Positions 55,004 through 64,000 of a DNA stretch of 64,000 nucleotides are shown piece after piece; position 1 is the first letter of the stretch, and each line of letters begins with the position of its first letter. Source of the stretch: Antilocapra americana (taxonomy: Eukaryota; Chordata; Mammalia; Artiodactyla; Antilocapridae); NCBI GenBank assembly GCA_007570785.1, contig ML662466.1, positions 1,044,772 to 1,108,771 of the forward strand, given 5' to 3'. The notes beneath the pieces are model-generated. The model saw only the letters and a program-made list of their open reading frames with translations, made no database searches and was not told the DNA's origin. A program made the position numbers and the translations under genes.

Positions 55004-56238
55004 TTTGAGTTGACCACATGATCTACAGACCTTTTTCAGACTTCTCCCTCTGCCAGGCTGGGTTCTCTTCAGCTGTGGCCCAGCACCCCTGGAAGGGTGC
55101 ACACTCTGCGTCATCACTGTAGTCAGGTGTCTTCATTCCCACTGGTTTTGAGCTGTCCCTCTGGTGGTCCTTGATTGCATCAGCACTTTTTAAGGGAACT
55201 GGTCAGCATTTTTTTTTTTAAATAAAAAGCCTCTCCCCTACTTTTAGTTTGTCTGATGTATTTTGGAGAGGACACCTCTGAACAGAGATGTTGGCCTCCC
55301 TTGGCATGTCCTGTGGATAATGTCCATTCTCTGTCTGGACACTGGAGCCTGCCCATAGGGCCTGCTTGGATGACACTGTCAGGTAGGCACTACTCTTGAG
55401 TTTCCTAACTGGGTGTAAACTAGAAACAGGCTGACGTTGAGCTTAAAGGGGCAAGCCTCTCCTTGTGAGACACTTCCAAGATGGGGTAGGTGGTAAGAGG
55501 TGGGGCCTCCAGCAATTCTTCTGCCCTAGGCTTTGCTGAGATGAGAAAGGAGGGTTCACTACCACTGGTTAAGGGCCTCTCCTCTTTGCCTTCCTCTGCA
55601 CCTCACTTCCTAGATTTCATAGGGGTGGGGCACTGGAAGTCATCACAGGTATTTTGGGGATCTGGTAGAAAGGATGAATGACACGGGTCAGGTTTGGTGA
55701 GATGTTTTTCCTGGTTTAGGGTGGCTTAGCCTATACATGTACACACGCAAAATGGGAGGCTCTCTTCTTCTGATGGGAAATGCAGAACACATTGCCCTCA
55801 CCACCCATAGCCCCTCCCAGAATGTCTGGACTTGCAGTGTGTGGTGGCCCTGCAGTGGTGAAGCCAATAGGTGTAAGGACACAGACAGCATCTCCTGTGC
55901 CCCTGTGCCTGAGACTGATTCAGCCTGTCCAAGGTGGATCACCCTAAAAAAAAAAATCAGTGGTTTGAACACCTCAGTCCATAGGTTAAGGGACATGGCA
56001 TGAGGACCCCTGGCTCCCACAGCCACACCCCCACCATCCCAGCCTACAACTGCACCTCCACTGCCTTTCAGAACTCACAAAACAAGTGGGAGTGGCCTTG
56101 TAGAAACAAACAAACAAAAAAAAGTATGTAGTATTTCTGTACTTCTTAAAGTCCCTAAGTTTGTGACAATATTATTTCCCCTATCTCAAATAAAAATTCA
56201 CCTCCTACGTTTGAGCAGTTCTTATTAAGAACACTCTC
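55004..56238. other. Non-repeat interval
   Basis: No gene recognised. Overlapping frames lie on opposite strands at 55688-56026 (minus) and 55737-56003 (plus), without a known motif. Positions 56227-56238 are the left TSD of the next L1 tip. Confidence 0.45.
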
Positions 56239-56341
56239 GAGATGTCCCGGGGGGAGGGAATTGGGAGGGAGGAGGGAGGGGGTTCTGGAGGGGGAGCATA
56301 TGTAAATCCATGGCAATTTAATGTCATTGTATGGCAAAACC

Positions 56342-56388
<47 letters not shown>
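56239..56388 (+). mobile_element. L1-BT 3' tip with TSD and (AC)n in place of poly-A
   Basis: About 100 bases of L1-BT 3'UTR with G-rich tract 56249-56294, ending 'gtatggcaaaaccaacac', then about 25 AC units to 56388 where poly-A is expected. The 12-bp TSD 'aagaacactctc' is at 56227-56238 and 56389-56400. Confidence 0.9.
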
Positions 56389-56390
<2 letters not shown>

Positions 56391-56402
56391 GAACACTCTC
56401 TC

Positions 56403-56640
56403 GGGCTTCCCTGGTGGCTCAATGGTAAAGAATCCACCAGTACAGGTGACAAAGTGTTCGACCCCTGATCTGGGAAGATGCTACCTGCTGCAGAGCAACT
56501 AAGCCCACACATCACAACTACTGAGGACCATGTGTGACAAGCCTGAATATCACATCTAGAGAAAAGCCTGAGCAGCAAGGAAGACCCGGAGCAGCCAAAA
56601 TTCTACAAACAAAATTATTGGGGAAAAAAGGAAAAAAAGA
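56403..56640 (+). repeat. CHR-type tRNA SINE
   Basis: 'gggcttccctggtggctcaa' head, 'gacccctgatctgggaagat' B-box region, 'ctgcagagcaactaagccc' body and an A-rich tail after 'attggggaaaaaagg'. Confidence 0.82.
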
Positions 56641-58133
56641 AGACACCCTCTCTCTCAACTTGTTGACCTCTGGGTCCCACCAACCTGCTCCAAAAACAGA
56701 AGTGTTTTTCTGCTTCCATCTGTCCTCTGGTGCAGCTGTCCTGTGGGTGCAGCTGCCATCTGTCCTTTGATGGTTCTGACAGGGGCATCCAGGTTCAGAG
56801 AACACTTTGGCTCCAAACTGAGCCTGCAGTGACATCACCAGAGGTGAGAATGCCTCCTGTATAGCACTCTTCTGACCTGGGTTCCAAGTCCATTGATGCT
56901 ATGAGCTTGCTTGCTCTCCCAACAGCTACAAAGAAGGAAGCTGAGGGGTGGAGAGGCTAGCACCTACTCATAGCCACACAACTTTCAAGTGAAAGAGGTG
57001 GCTTTGCTTAGGGAACTTAGCTTTGGGTCTTGGACCACAGGGTGCTACTCTGTATCAGCAACTGGCATGGGAGATGACAGGGCTCTACAAATGGCCCCGG
57101 TGCTTCATAGCTCCCTGTAGTCATTGGGTGGAGCACATGCCACATCTTCTGCATTCCCGGCTGGGCTGCAGGACTTGCTTCAGTAACTCAAGGTTAGCTG
57201 GTGTACCATAACCACACCAAGCACCATTGTGACTGGATTTGTTCTCTGGTCATGTGCCATGGACATGCCAAGGCCGAAGGCCTTGTCCTAAGAGGCAGAT
57301 GACAGGCAGGTGGAACAGAATGTTCTACAAATTCCTACTGTAAAAGAATGCTTCTCCCTGTACCCTGCCACGGTTTTATAGAGGTTGTTATACAGCACAG
57401 CTGTGGCGACAGCTGACTGATACGCCCTGTGTCCCTGATGTTTCCTGGCTGCAAACTAACTGGCCTGAACAAGGCAGGCAGAAACAGTTGAACACTTGCA
57501 TACACAGATTCAACTCAACGATTTATCAGTGGATGAAGAATCTGACATATGGGAAGGACCGACTCTCAAAAATGATGCAAAACAAAGATATGCTCCATTC
57601 ACTGAATGACATCATTTATTTTCCTAAGGTCAAGTAGGATTATCTGTTGAGAGATAAGTGTTAACTGTTGAGCATGAAATTGGTACACATCTTCCATGGT
57701 GGGGGTGGCATGATCAAAGTCTCAGGCAAGGCCCTTGACTGCAACCTCAAGATACAGAGAGCTCTTCTCAGCTGACCAGTGACTCGGAGTGAGCCATCAG
57801 CCACCACTCATGAATGCCATGGGAGAAACACTAGCACCAGACTGTTTGTATATGCAGTAATATAGCTATATACAAAGTTGTGCACACTGACTCACTGAAA
57901 TCTTTGGTCCCCACTGATCAAACATTTATGAGGCAGATGGGAAAATAAACAGGACCGTTATGATTCTATGGGCTTCGTTTAAACAACACCATAACCCTGT
58001 GTATTTCAGTATAGAGACAATGTCCTCAAAAAGCTGGATAAAGACGCAAACTCTGTTTTCACATTTTATAGATGTATCATCAAAATGATCGCAATACTAT
58101 ATAAGAAAGGCAAAAATCACAGATAAAAGCTTT
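56641..58133. other. Non-repeat interval
   Basis: About 1.5 kb with no gene, RNA or common repeat recognised. No Shroom-like exon was found here on the minus strand. Confidence 0.5.
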
Positions 58134-58890
58134 GTGAAACTAGTACAGCTACTATGGAGAAGAGTGTGGCAATTCCTTAAAAAACTGTAAATAGAACTGT
58201 CATATGACCCAGAAATTTCAATGCTGGGCATACACACTGAGGAAACCAGAAGGGAAAAAGACACAAGTATTCCAATGTTCACTGAAGCATTGTTTATAAT
58301 AGCCAGGAAGTTACATGGAAGTAACCTAGATATCCATCAGCAGATAAATGGATAAGAAAGCTGTGGTACATAAACACAATGGAATATTACTCATCCCCTG
58401 TTTTCTTTAAAAAAAAAGAATACATTCGAATCAATTCTAATGAGGTGGATAAAACTGGAGCCTATTACAACAGAGTGAAGTAAGTCAGACAGGAAAACAC
58501 TAATACAGAATACTAATGCATATATATGGAATTTAGGAAGATGGTAACAATAACCCTATATGCAAGACACCAAAAGAGACACAGATATACAGTCTGTTGG
58601 ACTCTGTGGGAGAGGACAAGGGTGGGATGATTTGGGAGAATGACATTGAAACATGTATATTATCATATGCAAAACTGATTCCAGTCCAGGTTCAATGCAT
58701 GAGACAGAGTGCTCAAGGCTGGTGCACTGGGATGACCTAGGAGGATGGGATGGGGAGAGAGGTTGGAGGGACATTCAGAATGGGGAACACATGTACATCT
58801 GTGGTGGAATCATGTCAATGTATGGCAAAACTATTATAATATTGTAAAGTAATTAGCCTCCAATTAAAATAAATCAACTTATTAAAAAAA
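58134..58890 (+). mobile_element. L1 3' fragment, 5'-truncated
   Basis: 'gtgaaactagtacagctact' to 'ccaattaaaataaatcaac' plus A run: ORF2 C-terminus, decayed, and a complete 3'UTR. Confidence 0.92.
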
Positions 58891-59394
58891 AACACACTGA
58901 CATTACTTGGTTGTCTCCCCAAGGGAGGAATTGGTGGGTGGCATCTGTGGACAACCAGCTTTATCTTTATCTTTTCTGCCATGACTCGTTTCCACAGCAA
59001 GTGACCATAGTACATGGGGAGAAGGATGGCAGAAAAGGGGTTTTTCAAGTCAGGAACAGATTTAAGAAGAATAAAAAGTGCAAAAAAAATGCCTTTCTCT
59101 TTGGTGTGGGTGGGCTGCCAAATGAGTGTTTACTGCCAGCATTATTGAAGCCTATCAGGTTGGTCCCCTCCAGGGCTGCAGAGATATCACTGTGGCCAGT
59201 CCAGCTTATCCCTCTGGATCAGTGGGTGTGGAGTGGTGTCTTTTAATAAGACATTGTGTGCTTCCATCTTTGGTAAAGGTGCCAGCCACTGGTGTCAAAA
59301 TGCTATCTCCCCACTGCAGGAAAACTCCTTTCATGGGCATAAGAGGAAACAAGGAAAAATGTGATCTGACCTCTGAATATCACCCCAACATGAA
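58891..59394. other. Non-repeat interval
   Basis: A 111-codon plus frame (58911-59246) and a 150-codon plus frame (59126-59578) occur. The latter runs into BovB. Neither has a recognisable motif. Confidence 0.45.
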
Positions 59395-59846
59395 GTCATC
59401 TTATTTACCTTATATGAAAAACACATCACGAGAAATGCTGGGCTGGAAGAAGCATAAGCTAGAATCAAGGTTGCTGGGAGAAATATCAGTAACCTCACAC
59501 ATGCAGATGACACCACACTTATGGCAGAAAGTGAAGAGAACTAAAAAGCCACTTGCTGAAAGTGAAAGAGGAGAGTGAAAATGTTGGCTTAAGGCTCAAC
59601 AGTAAGAAAACTAAGATCAGGGCATCTGATCCCATCACTTCATGGCAAATATATGGGGAAACAGTGGCTGATTTTATTTTTGAGGGTTCCAAAATCACTG
59701 CAGATGGTGATTGCATCCATGAAATTAAAACACACTTACTCCTTGGAAGGAAAGTTATAACCAACATAGACATCATATTAAAAAGCACAGACATTACTTT
59801 GTCAACAAAGGTCTATCTAGTCAAGGCTATGTTTTTTTTCCTGTAG
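59395..59846 (+). mobile_element. BovB LINE, RT region fragment, 3'-truncated
   Basis: It starts in the RT ('cttatttaccttatatgaaa'), keeps HADD in place of YADD near 59,500 and stops at 'gtcaaggctatgttttt', without the usual BovB 3' end. A 97-codon piece is open at 59553-59846. Confidence 0.9.
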
Positions 59847-60639
59847 TCAGGAATGCCCTGTCCTCAGATCAAGTCTCTGACATCAGCAGAGTCTCCCACT
59901 CCTCCATCACCTGCTGACCTGTGTAGTCTCCCCCAGCCTGGCTGGAGCATTAAGGGGTGAAGGGTCCCACTGGAGAGGGCAGAGCACAGGGCTGCTGCTG
60001 GGTGGGCCAGGGGCTGAAAACATAAACTGCTTCTGCGGTGCAGAGACCAGAAAGTATCCTGTGGCCTACACCAACTTTCAGGGCCTCCTGTCTCCTGCTA
60101 GAGGACACCCTGACCTTCCAGTGTGAATAGGAGGAGGATTAATTGCAATTCATTAATTCCAACTGAAAGACAAAGAGACCTCAGCTTATTCTCAAAATGG
60201 GAACTACAAAGATCAGTTGGCATCCCTGGGGACTAGAAGAGGCTGACTGGAGGGAAGGTATCCCATATCCACATCTGCCCATGTGTACTGCTTTCTATCT
60301 GTAAAGACAGGGGAGCCTCTCACAGCTAGACACTACATCTTCATTCTGTTTAGCATGCCTATCACTGACAGTTTCCCCCAGTGCTGGTCACAGTGAAAGT
60401 CAGGGCCCTGTGTTAAACATGGAAGAGGCCATGGACTCTGGTTCTAGGAAAGTAAAGCTCATCAAGCATCGCCAGTGTGGACCTAACATGGAGACCCTGA
60501 GGAGTACAGTGAAGGCTCAGAGCCCAGGAGCACTGTCCCCTGTACGGGACTCCTTCAATGTCCCTGATGCTAACTAAGCCTGTCAATGACATTGCTGACT
60601 TGGCAGATGTCAGTATGAACATATAAAATAATGCTAGCA
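59847..60639. other. Non-repeat interval
   Basis: No gene recognised, and no further Shroom exon was seen on the minus strand. Confidence 0.5.
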
Positions 60640-60872
60640 TGTTTTGGCCACAAGATGCAAAGAGCTGAGTCACTGGAAAAGACCCTAATGCTGGGAAAGT
60701 TTGAGGGCCGGAGGAGAGGGGATGACAGATGATGTGATAGTTGGATGGCATCACCAACTCAATGGACATGAGTTTAAATAAACTCCAAGAGATGATGATG
60801 GACAGGGAAGCCCAGTGTGCTGCAGCCCATGGGTTTGCAAAGAGTTGGATATAACCAAGTGACTGAACAACT
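60640..60872 (+). mobile_element. BovB LINE, 3' end
   Basis: 'ttttggccacaagatgcaaa' to 'accaagtgactgaacaac'. It may be the far part of the BovB that stops at 59,846, or a separate insertion. Confidence 0.9.
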
Positions 60873-61033
60873 TGGGGAGCCTCGTGGTGGTCCCCTACTA
60901 CGAGAAGGGAAAAAGTGAGAGAGAAGACCTTGTGCAACCAGGTGGACAGTGGGCCCAGCGAGGCTTCCAGGCATTCACTCCACACCCTGCGGGGCCTCCC
61001 CCACCCCAGCTCATCCTGCCTTAGGGGAAGTAC

Positions 61034-61306
61034 CCGCTCATCTGGAGGCATGCTGTCATCCAGGTTGTTGAGGATGTTCTTTAAGTAAGCCATGTGGTCG
61101 GACAGTGACAGCAAGAGGTTCACCACTTTGTCGAGGTCCTCAATGAACATGGGGAACTTGTCAAACTTGTTGGGCTTGCACACAGCCTTGACCAGGGCCT
61201 CCATTTCATTGCCCAGCAGGCTGTTGGCCTGCATGTCCTCCAGTAGGCTCTCCTGTGCCTCCTGCAGCACCTGCAGCTTGTGACTGAGGTTCTCAATGAG
61301 CTCCTG
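61034..61306 (-). CDS. SHROOM2-like ASD2 exon (single exon, gene or gametolog remnant)
   Basis: This 273-base, 91-codon exon is open throughout and in phase 0 at both ends. On the minus strand an acceptor 'actcacag' precedes CAG-GAG at 61306, and a GT donor follows CGG at 61034. The peptide runs from [20 protein letters not shown] through [16 protein letters not shown] to [12 protein letters not shown]. That matches the start of the ASD2 domain of Shroom actin-binding proteins, which recruit Rho kinase to drive apical constriction and epithelial shape change. It looks most like SHROOM2. Against the SHROOM2 I remember, a glycine before DLDKVV is glutamate here, an arginine is proline (FPMF), and residues 70-78 differ strongly, which suggests relaxed constraint. 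No other Shroom exon was found in the window. A longer open frame (61492-60413) only extends it by chance into intron and BovB. Alternatives are X-linked SHROOM2, a Y gametolog or a pseudogene. Confidence 0.75.
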
Positions 61307-61424
61307 CTGTGAGTACAGTGTGTGTGACTCAGTCATAACCATGCTGACCCAGGTGCCCCTCAGCACCCACTCACACCTCCTGGCCTGCAGGCCATTAGCA
61401 TCTTGTTTCACAAGAACAAATATC

Positions 61425-61882
61425 AGCACTGAAAAAACCCACAAGCAATATATTCTGGAGAGGCTGTGGAGAAAACGAAAAACCTCTTGCATTGTTTGAA
61501 AGTGAAAGTACCTTAGTCATGTGTGATTCTTTGTGACCCCACAGACTATACAGTCCATGGGATTCTCCAGGCCAAGATCCTGAAATGGGTAGCCTTTTAC
61601 TTCCCCAGGGGATCTTCCCAAGCCAGGGATCGAACCCAGATCTCCCGCCTCGGGAGTGGATTGTTTACAACTGTGGCATGAGGGAAACCCCCTTGAGCTG
61701 TTAGTGGAAATGCAAATTGGTACAGCCATTATGGAAAACAGTATGGAGATTTCTTTAAAAAAAAAAAAGAAAAAAGAAATAAAACTACCATATGATCTAG
61801 CAAATGCCAGTACCTGGCATATAAGCTGGAGGAAACCATAACTGAAAAAGTGTTCATTGCAGCACTATTTACAATAGGTAGC
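61425..61882 (+). mobile_element. Older L1 ORF2 fragment, split by a SINE
   Basis: 'acaagcaatatattctggag' (61425-61497), then a reverse Bov-tA, then 'tgttagtggaaatgcaaatt' onward (61694-61882). It continues after a Bov-A2 at about 62,150. Confidence 0.88.
61498..61693 (-). repeat. Bov-tA SINE, reverse, inside L1
   Basis: 'agtcatgtgtgattctttgt', 'tacagtccatgggattctcc', 'gggatcgaacccagatctc'. It is complete or nearly so. Confidence 0.92.
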
Positions 61883-61884
61883 CT

Positions 61885-62152
61885 GGGGGTGGAGAAGGAA
61901 ATGGCAACCCACTCCAGTATTCTTGCTTGGAGAGTAATGTGGACAGAGAAGCCTGGAGGGCTGCTGTCCATGGGGTCACACACAGTCAAACACGACTGAA
62001 TTGACTAGGCATGCAGGCATGCATTGGAGAAGGAAATGGCAACCCATTCCAGTATTCTTGTCTGGAGAATCCCAGAGACAGAGGAGCCTGGTGGGCTGCC
62101 ATCTATGGGGTCACACAAAGTCGGACGTGACTAAAGCAAGTTAGCAGCAGCA
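61885..62152 (+). repeat. Bov-A2 dimeric SINE inside L1
   Basis: Two Bov-A monomers in tandem, each starting at 'ggagaaggaaatggcaaccc' (near 61,892 and 62,026), joined by 'gcatgcaggcatgcattgg' and ending 'agcaagttagcagcagcac'. Confidence 0.93.
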
Positions 62153-62562
62153 CATGGAAGCAACCTAAACATCCATTGGCTGAGGGAGGGATAAAGACGC
62201 TGTGGTGCATATACACAGTGGAATATTACTTAGCCACAAAAAGGAACACATTTGAGTCAGTTATAATGAGATGGATGAACCTAGAATCTAGCATACTGAG
62301 TGACATAAATCAGAAAGAAAAAAGAAACAAATATCATATATTAACACATATATGGAATCTAGAAAGATGACACTGATGAACCTATTTGCTGGCAGCAGTA
62401 GAGATGCAGACACATAGAGAACAGATGGGTAGAGGAAGGATTGTGGGACTAATGGAGGAAGTAGCATGGAAACATGTATATTATGATATGGAAAAAGCCA
62501 GGAGGAATTTGCAGAATGACACGGGAAGTTCAACACTGCCATCCTACTCCTTTTTTTCCCCA
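62153..62562 (+). mobile_element. Older L1, ORF2 end and 3'UTR (continued)
   Basis: 'catggaagcaacctaaacat' and 'gtggaatattacttagccac' to about 62,495, then a fading 3'UTR. It resumes the L1 broken at 61,882. Confidence 0.85.
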
Positions 62563-63915
62563 CAAGTTCCAGTCAGGGGTTCCTGATGGGTCTCCAACCC
62601 TCCTTATCCACATATCCCAGCCACTGGTCCCTGACTTCCTCTCTCAGCTTCCCTTCTCATCCTGTCTACCACTGCTCCCTGACCTCAAGTCCCTGACCTC
62701 ATCTCCCAACTGCCTTCCTCTTTGTTTACACAGCTGCATCTGCTAGTCACTGACATCATGTGCAAGCCTCCTCCTCCCTGTTCACACCTAGCTTCCAGCC
62801 ACTGGTGTACTAACTTGATGTGCACGCTCACTCTTGTCCGATGAATTGCCATTGAATAATAGGCTGTAGCTTGCCAGGTTGCTCCATCCATGGGGTTTTC
62901 CAGGCAAGAATACTGGAGTGGGTTGCCACTTCCTACTCAAGGAGATCTTCCAGACCAAGAATCAAACCTGCATCTCCTACATTGGTAGGTGGATTGGTTA
63001 CCACTGAGCCACCTGGGAAGACTCCAGTAGGTCTTTTGTCAACACAGCTAATCTAGTGGTCTCTGACCTCAACTACGATAGTCCTCATCCTTGCCACACT
63101 GCTGGGGCCTGCCTTAACAATAAGCCTTCTCATCCTGATCACATACGTCAGGCTGCCTGTCCTTGGTTTTACCTGAAAATCACTTTGTACTTGTATAGAC
63201 TGTTCTGCCCACCGGTGCCTGATTATCTGCAAGCCTCCTCCTCCTTGGACAGACAGTTCTTGCCAAGGGTCAGCGATTTCCCTTCCAGCCCTCCGCCCAT
63301 TGTCTATACAGCTCCAACCATGATCCTTGACTTTATGTTTGACTCTCCTCATCCTTGTCCACACAGTCCCCCGACTTCATTTACAAACCTCCCCATCCTC
63401 CTTCATGCAGATCTGGCCACCTGTCCATGATGTTATATACAGATATCCTTCCACTTGAAGACACCGCTCCAGGCATGAGAACCTAACTTTGTCTGCACTC
63501 CTCCTTATACAGAGAGTTCTAGCATGGGTCCCTGTCATCCCAGACAATCCTCTTCATCCTGGTACAGAGAGGTCTAGCCACTGGTCCTTGGTTTTGCTTT
63601 TTGATCTTCTTTCCCCATGTTACCAAAGTTCCAGCCACTGGTCCCTGATCTCTTCTTCAAATATCCTCCTCTTTGTCTATATAACTCCAGCAACAGGTCA
63701 CTGAACTTATCTCCAGTCTTCTCCTTCCAAGTAAGCCCAGCTTGAGGAACTAGTCCTTGAACACCTCTCCACCTATTCCTCCTCATGTTCACTCAGCTGC
63801 ATTCATGTGTCCCTGGCCAGAAACAGGTCCCTGACCTCCTCTCTCATCAGCCTTCCTCTTTTCTACACAGTTCCACCTAGAGGTCACTGACCTAAACTTC
63901 AATCATCGTTACCCT
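62563..63915. repeat. Degenerate minisatellite, about 56-bp period
   Basis: Some twenty diverged units follow each other. Each runs roughly as 'cacagttccagccactggt', then 'ccctgacctcatctcc' and a pyrimidine-rich 'cctcctcatccttgtcta' end. Clear unit starts are near 62609, 62729, 63250, 63308, 63510, 63565, 63623, 63680, 63790 and 63866. Unit lengths vary from about 45 to 75. A Bov-tA splits the array. Open frames in it are by-products. Confidence 0.85.
62866..63022 (-). repeat. Bov-tA SINE, reverse, inside the minisatellite
   Basis: 'ttgccaggttgctccatcca', 'caagaatactggagtgggtt', 'gatcttccagaccaagaatc', 'ccactgagccacctgggaag'. The tail end is shortened. Confidence 0.92.
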
Positions 63916-64000
63916 TCAGTTCGGTTCAGTTGCTCAGTTGTGTCCGACTCTTTGAAACCCTATGGGCTTCAGCATGCTGGGCTTCCCTGTCCATCACCAA
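63916..64000 (-). mobile_element. BovB LINE 3' end, running off the window
   Basis: 'ggttcagttgctcagttgtg', 'tatgggcttcagcatgctgg', 'ttccctgtccatcaccaa': the reverse BovB terminus. The element continues past position 64000. Confidence 0.9.

Noticed and set aside
60413..61492. A 359-codon open frame on the minus strand that could be called a full gene
   Set aside because: Only codons within 61,306-61,034 look like protein. The rest crosses a splice donor, intron and the BovB end at 60,640-60,872, so the length is chance extension of one real exon.
62563..63915. CRISPR-like array of repeats and spacers
   Set aside because: Units are degenerate along their whole length, there are no exact repeats with unique spacers, and the DNA is mammalian. 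It is a minisatellite.

Overview
This is nuclear DNA of a cow-like ruminant (Bovidae). The call rests on its repeats, which only bovids combine: BovB (RTE-type) LINEs, Bov-tA/Bov-A2 SINEs (a tRNA-Glu-like head joined to a BovB-derived tail), CHR-type tRNA SINEs of cetartiodactyls, and ruminant L1 (L1-BT) LINEs. Family names come from memory of their consensus sequences; no database was searched. There are no bacterial genes, operons, rRNA, functional tRNA or CRISPR arrays. Nearly every longer open frame lies in a decayed retroposon.

Layout. 1-8.9 kb: SINEs and short BovB pieces between non-repeat intervals, with one clean BovB insertion into an older L1 marked by an 11-bp target-site duplication (TSD). 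8.9-16.8 kb: a near-full-length L1 on the minus strand, with 5'UTR, ORF1 and ORF2 all broken. 16.8-21.7 kb: the largest non-repeat interval, with a (GT)n microsatellite and a short degenerate tandem repeat. 21.7-35.9 kb: a dense nest of L1 and BovB. It holds a twin-primed (5'-inverted) L1-BT with a 14-bp TSD, a second L1-BT that seems to carry a 3' transduction, and two inverted copies of a composite L1/BovB block sharing the same two breakpoints. 36-38 kb: a scrap of endogenous retrovirus pol, more BovB and an L1 tip with a 16-bp TSD. 38.1-46.2 kb: a second near-full-length L1 on the plus strand, broken by two BovB insertions and internal deletions, then another L1 piece to 47.4 kb. 47.4-60.9 kb: non-repeat intervals with old L1, BovB, SINEs, hAT-type DNA transposon fossils and microsatellites grown on retroposon 3' ends. 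61.0-61.3 kb: the only recognisable host coding sequence. 62.6-63.9 kb: a degenerate minisatellite of about 56-bp period, split by a SINE, then the start of another BovB.

The host sequence is a single 91-codon exon on the minus strand (61,306 to 61,034). It is open throughout, has a canonical AG acceptor and GT donor, and matches the ASD2 domain of Shroom proteins, most like SHROOM2. SHROOM2 is X-linked in mammals and, as I recall, has a Y-linked relative in some of them. With the dense L1/BovB load this suggests, but does not prove, a sex-chromosome origin. Several residues differ from what I remember of SHROOM2, so a degenerating gametolog or pseudogene is as likely as the working gene. No neighbouring Shroom exon was found.

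No genes work together here in a pathway. The window records repeated retroposition: young L1-BT copies inside older L1s, BovBs inside L1s, SINEs inside all of them, and later rearrangement. The points most worth checking are the Shroom exon, the inverted composite block, the L1 insertions with unusual ends and the minisatellite.
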